Source of the DNA: Planctomycetota bacterium
GTDB lineage: Bacteria; Planctomycetota; Planctomycetia; Isosphaerales; Isosphaeraceae
Length of the DNA stretch: 12,076 nucleotides
Direction of reading: 5' to 3'
Assembly: GCA_021807585.1 (NCBI GenBank)
Contig: JAKBCQ010000020.1
Span: 1 to 12,076 of the forward strand
A program made the translations under genes and the position numbers. The notes under the pieces were generated by a model that was not told the DNA's origin, ran no database searches, and saw only the letters and a program-made list of their open reading frames with translations. Shown in pieces: positions 6,315 to 12,076 of the stretch. The stretch's first letter is position 1. The number at the start of each line of letters is the position of its first letter.

Positions 6315-8162
6315 ATGAATTATCATAGGTTTGATTGTATTATCGTCGGCTCGGGGGGCGCCGGATTGATGGCCGCGCTCGAGGCGAGCAAGCTGGCGGG
6401 GACCGCGGTCGTCAGCAAGCTTTACCCGACTCGATCGCACACCGGCGCCGCACAGGGAGGGATCGCCGCGGCGCTCGCGAACCTCGAAGACGACACCTGG
6501 GAGAACCACGCGTACGACACGATTAAAGGGGGGGATTTTCTCGTCGATCAAACCGCCGCCGAGGTTCTCTGTCGCGAGGCGGTCGAGTGCATTTATGATC
6601 TTGAGCACATGGGTTTGCCGTTCGACCGCACTCCCGACGGCAGAATCTCGCAACGCCGGTTCGGCGGCCACACCAAGCCCAATCCAGTTTACGACCCCGC
6701 CGCGCCCGCCGGAACCGAGGCGGCCAAGCCCCGCATCCCGGTCAAACGCGCCTGTCATTCGGCCGACCGTACGGGTCATATGATTTTGCAAACGCTTTAT
6801 CAGCAGTGCATCAAACAAGGCGTGACGTTCTTTGACGAATTCCACATGCTCGACCTGATCATGGTCGAGGGGGAATGCCGCGGGATCGTCGCGATCGAGA
6901 TCGCCACGAGCGAGCTGCACGTCTTTCACGCCAAATCGGTGTTGCTGGCGACCGGCGGCTTCGGCCGGATGTTCAAGGTATCGTCGAACGCGTTCGCGCT
7001 TACGGGAGACGGTCCGGCGATCGCGTACCGCCACGGCATACCGCTTGAAGACATGGAATTCTATCAATTTCATCCCACGGGAATCTATCGCCTGGGGATC
7101 CTCCTGAGCGAGGCGTGTCGCGGCGACGGCGGAGTGATGTTCAACGGCGAGGGGGAGCGTTTCATGGAGAAATACGCTCCCAATCTCAAAGATCTCGCGA
7201 GTCGCGACGTCTGCTCGCGATCGATCTATCAGGAGGTTCGCGCCGGCCGCGGAGTCGGCGGTAAAGATTACGTATATCTGGATATCCGCGCTGAAACGAT
7301 CAATAAATATAAGACGAGCCCGACGGGAGAGCCCGTCGACAGCGCCTGGGTGAGCAAACGTCTCCCCGACATCATCGATTTCGCCCGCACGTACCTCGGC
7401 GTCGATCCGATCCACGAACCGATGCCGATTCAACCCACGGCGCACTACGCGATGGGGGGGCTGCCGACCGACGTCCACGGTCGTGTTCTTCGCGACGAAA
7501 GCGGCGCCTTCATCGCGGGACTTTATTCCGCGGGAGAGAGCGCGTGCGTCAGCGTGCACGGAGCGAATCGACTGGGAACGAACAGCCTCGTCGATCTTGT
7601 CGTTTTCGGTCGCAGGACGGGTCGAGAAATGGCGCGGTTCGCGCTCGATCGTCCCTTCCAATCGCTTCCGCCAAAACCCGAGGCGTATGTGAAAGCCGAG
7701 ATCGAGGCGGTGCTCGCCCGCCCGCGAGTCGAGCCGTGGGTCAAAATTCGCGATGAAATGCAGCGGACGATGATGGACGAATGCGGCGTGTTTCGCACCG
7801 CGGACACCCTCACCAAAGCTCGCGACGTGCTCGTCGACCTTCAAAACCGATACCGTTCGACCGGCGTGCAAGATAAAGGAACCGTGTTCAACACCGGCCT
7901 CCTCGAAGTGCTCGAACTCGGCTGCCTCCTCGATCTCGCGCAGGCGACCGTTGCGAGCGCGCTCGCCCGCAAAGAGAGCCGGGGCGCTCACTCGCGTGAA
8001 GATTTCCCCACGCGCGACGATTCCCAATTTTTCCGGCACACTTTCATCTTTAAAGACGGCGAATACCCGGGCCGAATCGGCTACAAAGACGTCGACGTCA
8101 TTCTCCGCCAGGTCGACGGCCGCATGGAACCCAAATACCCGCTTGAGATTCGCAAATATTAA
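6315..8162 (+). CDS. sdhA: Succinate dehydrogenase flavoprotein subunit
   Basis: SdhA oxidises succinate to fumarate at a covalently bound FAD, joining the TCA cycle to respiration on the cytoplasmic face of the membrane. From the ATG at 6315 the protein is 615 residues, normal for the family. The dinucleotide-binding loop GSGGAGL is at 12-18, and [10 protein letters not shown] carries H42, the expected covalent FAD attachment site. [21 protein letters not shown] (catalytic-arginine region), [18 protein letters not shown] and [13 protein letters not shown] all match conserved substrate- and FAD-binding segments. The C-terminal domain ends with the usual [10 protein letters not shown] and RIGYKDV-like region. 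The in-frame GTG at 6306 would add three residues but lacks ribosome-site spacing. The gene lies 65 bp after sdhD and 25 bp before sdhB. Confidence 0.98.
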   Translation: MNYHRFDCIIVGSGGAGLMAALEASKLAGTAVVSKLYPTRSHTGAAQGGIAAALANLEDDTWENHAYDTIKGGDFLVDQTAAEVLCREAVECIYDLEHMGLPFDRTPDGRISQRRFGGHTKPNPVYDPAAPAGTEAAKPRIPVKRACHSADRTGHMILQTLYQQCIKQGVTFFDEFHMLDLIMVEGECRGIVAIEIATSELHVFHAKSVLLATGGFGRMFKVSSNAFALTGDGPAIAYRHGIPLEDMEFYQFHPTGIYRLGILLSEACRGDGGVMFNGEGERFMEKYAPNLKDLASRDVCSRSIYQEVRAGRGVGGKDYVYLDIRAETINKYKTSPTGEPVDSAWVSKRLPDIIDFARTYLGVDPIHEPMPIQPTAHYAMGGLPTDVHGRVLRDESGAFIAGLYSAGESACVSVHGANRLGTNSLVDLVVFGRRTGREMARFALDRPFQSLPPKPEAYVKAEIEAVLARPRVEPWVKIRDEMQRTMMDECGVFRTADTLTKARDVLVDLQNRYRSTGVQDKGTVFNTGLLEVLELGCLLDLAQATVASALARKESRGAHSREDFPTRDDSQFFRHTFIFKDGEYPGRIGYKDVDVILRQVDGRMEPKYPLEIRKY

Positions 8163-8187
8163 TCATTACACGAAGGGTTAGTTTCAT

Positions 8188-8934
8188 ATGTCGATGCGCA
8201 CGTTGACGGTACGGATCAAGCGTTACGTTCCCGAGCGCGATCGCGCGCCGAGGTGGGAGGAGTTCAAGGTCGAAGCCGATCCCCACGATCGCGTTCTCGA
8301 CGTGATTCAGAAGGTGAAGTGGGACCAGGATGAAACGATCGGGCTGCGAAGGTCGTGCGCGCATGGGGTGTGCGGATCGGACGCGATGCGGATCAACGGC
8401 GTCAATCGACTTGCGTGCAAAGTTCTGATCAAATCGTTGCCGTCGGACGTCCTGACCCTCGAACCGATCCTCGGGCTTCCCGTCATTAAAGACTTGATCG
8501 TCGATATGAAACCGTTCTTCGATCATTATAAGAGTGTGCTTCCTTATCTGATCAACGACGATCCTCCGCCCACCACCGAACGGCTTCAATCTCCCGAGGA
8601 ACGCGCCCGGTTCGACGACACCACGCGCTGCATCCTCTGCGCCTGCTGCACCGCGGCGTGCCCGCCGTTCTGGGGAGACGACAAATATGTTGGACCCGCG
8701 GCGATCGTCAACGCACACCGCTTTATCTTCGACTCGCGCGATCGAGGCGCGGCCGAACGGCTCGACATCCTGAACGACACCGAAGGGGTTTGGCGCTGCC
8801 GCACCGTGTTCAACTGCACAAACGCATGCCCGCGCGAAATCAAAGTGACCCAGGCGATCCAGGAGGTTAAACAGGCGCTCCTCACGGGCGAAGTCGACAC
8901 GCACTCGATCGTTAATATTCATCAAGAAACCTGA
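8188..8934 (+). CDS. sdhB: Succinate dehydrogenase iron-sulfur subunit
   Basis: SdhB carries electrons from FAD to quinone through three iron-sulfur clusters. The 248 residues show all expected ligands. The [2Fe-2S] domain has C57, C62, the conserved D65 and C77 (RRSCAHGVCGSDAM to RLAC). The C-terminal ferredoxin domain has CILCACCTAACP at 148-159, giving C148, C151 and C154 for [4Fe-4S] and C158 for [3Fe-4S], followed by C204, C210 and C214 in WRCRTVFNCTNACP. The spacing matches E. coli SdhB to within two residues. The ATG at 8188 has AAGGG about ten bases upstream. It is the last gene of the operon, and the next gene converges on it from the right, so transcription should end between 8935 and 9024. 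Confidence 0.98.
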   Translation: MSMRTLTVRIKRYVPERDRAPRWEEFKVEADPHDRVLDVIQKVKWDQDETIGLRRSCAHGVCGSDAMRINGVNRLACKVLIKSLPSDVLTLEPILGLPVIKDLIVDMKPFFDHYKSVLPYLINDDPPPTTERLQSPEERARFDDTTRCILCACCTAACPPFWGDDKYVGPAAIVNAHRFIFDSRDRGAAERLDILNDTEGVWRCRTVFNCTNACPREIKVTQAIQEVKQALLTGEVDTHSIVNIHQET

Positions 8935-8935
8935 T

Positions 8936-8962
8936 CGATCGAAAGCGCGAGAAACTCGATCG
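8936..8962 (+). terminator. Possible hairpin at the end of the sdh operon
   Basis: CGATCGA (8936-8942) pairs with TCGATCG (8956-8962) around a 13-base loop, starting within two bases of the sdhB stop codon. No T run follows, so it is at best a stabilising or Rho-associated structure. Because CGATCG is abundant in this genome segment, the repeat may be coincidental. Confidence 0.25.
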
Positions 8963-9024
8963 CCGGCACAATTTACGATCAACATACGAACGCCGAGCCG
9001 TCGTCGTCGTCCAAATCTGGTCGG

Positions 9025-12000
9025 TCATTTTGACAAATGATGGATCGTATTGTGAATCGTTCGCTCGAACGCGTCGCCTTGCGCCCCTTTTAATTTGATC
9101 TCGATCGACATGCACCACGTCGGGCGAATGTCGGGAAGGGTGAGAGAAACCGTCCGACCGTCGTCGGACAAACTCGACGCGGATACGCGAAGCCGCCTTT
9201 GATCATAATGATCCGATCCATATTTCGCCGATCGCTTGAGCGACCACGTTTCCACCACGAAATTCGCGGGATCCGCGGCCGAGACCCGATCGAGCGAATC
9301 CGTAAACTGGATCGTCAAACCGTTCTTGGTCGCATGAAGACCGATTGGTAAGTGCATCGGTTTACCCACGGCTCGAATGCGGTACATCCCGCCGGGGGCG
9401 GTGCGATCGCTCGCCCACGCCACCATACCGCACGCGTAAAGCCGACCGTCCCCGGGATGAAACCGGCCGCGCATCACCCCCGTCGGCAAGGCCGGAATCG
9501 GCAGGGCGCACATTCCCCCCTGCATCACGCCGTTCACCGTTTCATGAGGGACGACAAAAATCTTGCCGGCGCCGTACGAAAGATTGAGGAGCGATCCTTT
9601 CAGCGATCCCCACGCGTCGCTCGTCACATGAATCGGCTCGGCCGGAGAACGGTCGAACGCGTTCGTGATCCAACAAACGGGAGGCTCCATCGCCGAGTCG
9701 GAAGGATCGGTCACATTGTGATAACCCCACATGTTTCCATAAAATCCGCCGACCTTCACATGATTGATGCGATTCTTCGGATGCCAAAAGCCCTCCTGAT
9801 CGGTGAGGAAGAACGTGCCGTCTTCATTTAAGCATACACCGTTTGGAGCACGGAATCCCGTCGCCAGGATGTCGGTTTTTTGGCCGTCACTGCTCACTCG
9901 CAAGAGGGTTCCGTGCTGGGGCGTGATCGCGGTTTTGCCGTGCCGCGCGGCCTTGGCGTAATAAAAGTTCCCCGCGGCGTCGGTTTGAAGCCCCATCGCG
10001 AACTCATGAAAGTGTTCGGTTACTTGATGATCATTGTTGAAGTTTTCATAAAAGTCGGTCTCGCGGTCGCCGTTGAGATCGCGGAGGATCACGATTTGAT
10101 CGCGGCAGTTCACGAAGATCGCTCCCTCGCGCACCTTGAGACCGAGCGGCTGGAAGAGCCCCGAGGCGATCCTCCTCCACGAAAGCTCGCCCGCATCGGC
10201 GTCGACGCCTTCGACGATCCAAACGTCGCCGTCCCACGTACAAACCGCGGCCTTCTTTCCATGATCGAGGAAGTCGAAACCCGTCGGACGCATCCGGCAG
10301 AGCCAGGGATTGTCGTCGGGAAGGACGAGCGTATCGACCGCGAACGCGCCGGAGTCGTCGCCCGGAATGATTTTGGTCTTCAATATCTCGGGCCAATGCG
10401 CGGGCCCGCCGCGGGTGAGATCGACAAGATTCGTCAGGTCGCTTTTTTTGATCAAAAACTCGGGCGCCTTCTCATCCACAACGCCGGGAGCGCGAACGAG
10501 TTTCAGCGTGAATCGAAGCGGTTTTTCCCCCGCGGGGATCGTCAGCCTCAAATCGCCCCCGGCCGTGCTCGACCAAACGAAGCCCGCGCCGAACGGCGAA
10601 ACGTCGGCGAGGATCGCGTCGCTTTTGACAATCGTCGCGCCATCCCCCTTAATCTTACCGTCGCGGCCGCGCCCGGTCTCGTCGCGAACCGTGTCGCCGC
10701 GCGATTCATCGGGTTTCCAACACGCCAATAGCTTTGGATCGTTCACGTGCGAGGTCGTCGGTTTGGCGATCGAGGCGGCGGAGATCGCTCCCTTGTAAAG
10801 CTTGATTTCGTCGATCCGACCTTCGAAATAAGACAAAGGCTGGGGAAAATCGGCCGCGGTGAAACCGATCCGCAAAACGCGGTCGGCGAGCGACCCATTG
10901 ACGGCGAGTTCCTCCTCGCCGTCTTCTCGCCCGTCGACATAAAGCCGCGCACGCCGACTTGCATGGTGATACGTTAAAACGGCGGTGTGCGGCTCGCCGT
11001 CGTCGACCCTCCGTTCCCCCTCGAGGGCGCCCACCCAACCGATATCAAACGCGAGCCTGCCGTTCCGGACGAAAAGCGATTTTCCCTGAGGAACCCAATT
11101 CGAGCCCGGTTTCGTCTCGGCGAAAAGGGTCCCGCCGCGACGCGTCCGAAACCGCGCGACAATCGTATAATCGCCACGAGACATGTCGTAATCACTCACC
11201 TTTTCAATTTCTACAAATGTTTTTCCTTGAAACCGGGTCGGCGCAGTGTCGGCGGCGTTCACGGTCGCCGGGGCGCGGTTTTGATCGAGGAACGCGATTG
11301 CTCCGGCGGCGCCTTCGGCCGATCTCAATGCGCGGATCGAAGCGTTCGGCGTGCGCGCAACCTGCAGCGCCATTTGCTGATCGCGCGGACCAATCTGAAA
11401 CGTGCGACAGAAGACCGGAGTCGATTTCGAAGTCTCGACCGACGGTTTTTCGAGGACTTCGGTCTCGCCGACTTTGTACGCGAGTACGACCTGATCACCG
11501 AAGCGGTATTGACCTTGAAAACGCCCCCACGATCGCGGCAGCGGGCCGTAACGTCGACCGTCGCGACCTTGGACCCTGAGATCGTCGAACGAGCCCGTTT
11601 GGGGATTCGCCCAACCGGGGCCGATCGGATTGGAATAATCCAAATCGCCGACGATCCTGGGATGTATCTCGTGACGACCGTTGAAGTTGATCCCGTTCCA
11701 ATCGATAAAACCCTCGCCGCTCCAAGCCCCCGCCATGCTCAACGTATCGAGTTCGAAGACCGACCAACGCCCGCCGCGAGAAACCCCTCCCAGACCCGCG
11801 TCAAGGCGAACCGCGATCCCTTTATATGCGAAATTCGTTTCATCATGACTCAATTCATACGTCGCCGTGAGCGCGGGGCCGTAATCCATCGCCGAATAGG
11901 GCTCGATTGTTGAAGGCTCGGGTCCGCGCGTGTTCCCTTTGGGAAGGCGATCGAGGTAAACACGATCCACAACCGCATACTGACTTGGATTATCACGCTT

Positions 12001-12076
12001 AAGAATATATTCACACAAGTAATGAATGACGTCGTATTTCTGAGAGGGAACCATCCAGGTTTGCGGCGCCATTTGG
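9025..12076 (-). CDS. DUF6797-type multidomain protein with LamG-like and beta-propeller regions (partial, 5' end outside window)
   Basis: The frame is still open at the right edge (a CAA codon precedes the first ATG at 12072), so the N-terminus, probably with a signal peptide and perhaps a cytochrome c domain, is missing. Counting from that ATG, 1015 residues are visible. Residues 1-35 (MAPQTWMVPSQKYDVIHYLC) resemble a linker that follows cytochrome domains in related proteins. Residues about 60-245 fit DUF6797, including FELDTLSMAGAWSG and YGPLPRSWGRFQGQYRFGDQ. About 280-436 is a LamG/concanavalin-like jelly roll (TYHHASRRARLYVDG, FEGRIDEIKLYKGAIS). About 590-895 looks like a beta-propeller of the sugar-dehydrogenase/NHL kind, with DLNGDRETDFYENF as a possible calcium loop and FRAPNGVCLNEDGTFFLTD as a blade. 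A final Ig-like segment ends at 1015. No CxxCH heme motif occurs in the visible part. The likely role is extracytoplasmic polysaccharide or redox metabolism, but the reaction is unknown. Confidence 0.88.
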   Translation of the reverse strand, partial: QMAPQTWMVPSQKYDVIHYLCEYILKRDNPSQYAVVDRVYLDRLPKGNTRGPEPSTIEPYSAMDYGPALTATYELSHDETNFAYKGIAVRLDAGLGGVSRGGRWSVFELDTLSMAGAWSGEGFIDWNGINFNGRHEIHPRIVGDLDYSNPIGPGWANPQTGSFDDLRVQGRDGRRYGPLPRSWGRFQGQYRFGDQVVLAYKVGETEVLEKPSVETSKSTPVFCRTFQIGPRDQQMALQVARTPNASIRALRSAEGAAGAIAFLDQNRAPATVNAADTAPTRFQGKTFVEIEKVSDYDMSRGDYTIVARFRTRRGGTLFAETKPGSNWVPQGKSLFVRNGRLAFDIGWVGALEGERRVDDGEPHTAVLTYHHASRRARLYVDGREDGEEELAVNGSLADRVLRIGFTAADFPQPLSYFEGRIDEIKLYKGAISAASIAKPTTSHVNDPKLLACWKPDESRGDTVRDETGRGRDGKIKGDGATIVKSDAILADVSPFGAGFVWSSTAGGDLRLTIPAGEKPLRFTLKLVRAPGVVDEKAPEFLIKKSDLTNLVDLTRGGPAHWPEILKTKIIPGDDSGAFAVDTLVLPDDNPWLCRMRPTGFDFLDHGKKAAVCTWDGDVWIVEGVDADAGELSWRRIASGLFQPLGLKVREGAIFVNCRDQIVILRDLNGDRETDFYENFNNDHQVTEHFHEFAMGLQTDAAGNFYYAKAARHGKTAITPQHGTLLRVSSDGQKTDILATGFRAPNGVCLNEDGTFFLTDQEGFWHPKNRINHVKVGGFYGNMWGYHNVTDPSDSAMEPPVCWITNAFDRSPAEPIHVTSDAWGSLKGSLLNLSYGAGKIFVVPHETVNGVMQGGMCALPIPALPTGVMRGRFHPGDGRLYACGMVAWASDRTAPGGMYRIRAVGKPMHLPIGLHATKNGLTIQFTDSLDRVSAADPANFVVETWSLKRSAKYGSDHYDQRRLRVSASSLSDDGRTVSLTLPDIRPTWCMSIEIKLKGAQGDAFERTIHNTIHHLSK

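Noticed and set aside
6252..8039. A 595-codon open frame on the minus strand opposite sdhA
   Set aside because: It is antisense to an intact sdhA with every conserved motif. Its product is low-complexity, rich in R, E and H, with no recognisable domain. GC-rich codon use on one strand commonly leaves the opposite strand open.
8990..9015. Short GTC repeat (GTCGTCGTCGTCC) after the sdh operon
   Set aside because: Only about four units, in a genome segment where TCG and GTC triplets are common; no reason to call it a functional repeat.
9880..10731. A 283-codon open frame on the plus strand
   Set aside because: It lies opposite the DUF6797-type gene and mirrors its codons; the product is rich in R and E without domain features.
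10987..11913. A 308-codon open frame on the plus strand
   Set aside because: Antisense to the DUF6797 and LamG regions of the large minus-strand gene, with arginine-rich, unstructured-looking product and no ribosome site of note.
1..12076. Mobile elements, CRISPR arrays, tRNA genes or defence systems
   Set aside because: I looked for terminal inverted repeats, transposase or integrase motifs, regularly spaced repeats and tRNA cloverleaf T-loop sequences and found none that were convincing.

Overview
The window looks like a chromosomal segment of a planctomycete (PVC group). The main reason is the large minus-strand gene at the right edge. It combines a DUF6797-like module, a LamG-like jelly roll and a beta-propeller, an architecture I associate with Planctomycetes. 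The truncated sugar-binding-like module at the left edge and the moderately high G+C fit that placement. The genus cannot be fixed from this sequence. No phage, transposon, CRISPR or toxin-antitoxin signature is visible, and the segment reads as an ordinary housekeeping region.

Layout from left to right. Positions 2-322 hold the C-terminal end of a gene with a carbohydrate-binding-like beta-sandwich (+). Positions 376-1839 encode an enolase-superfamily enzyme of the mandelate racemase / muconate lactonizing type (+). Positions 1899-3368 encode the RNA ligase RtcB (+). A small YbaK-type aminoacyl-tRNA deacylase-like gene faces it (3470-3964, -). A divergent intergenic region of about 200 bp separates that gene from the complete RNase P RNA gene rnpB (4162-4593, +). 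An unrecognised 121-residue protein (4690-5055, +) follows. Next comes a succinate dehydrogenase operon in the order C, D, A, B (5217-8934, +). The right edge (9025-12076, -) is filled by the DUF6797/LamG/propeller protein, which is convergent with sdhB and continues beyond the window.

Two functional themes stand out. RtcB, the YbaK-like protein and RNase P RNA all act on RNA or on tRNA charging, and they lie within about 2.7 kb, although on different strands and so not in one operon. The sdhCDAB genes together encode a full respiratory complex II. They are preceded by a plausible sigma70-type promoter, and all expected FAD and iron-sulfur cluster ligands are present. The two membrane subunits carry four histidines inside predicted helices, which is compatible with a di-heme anchor.

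The most unusual signal I see is compositional. The palindrome CGATCG recurs about three dozen times by eye across genes on both strands and in gaps, several-fold more than base composition alone predicts. I see no convincing evidence for a new multi-gene system here.
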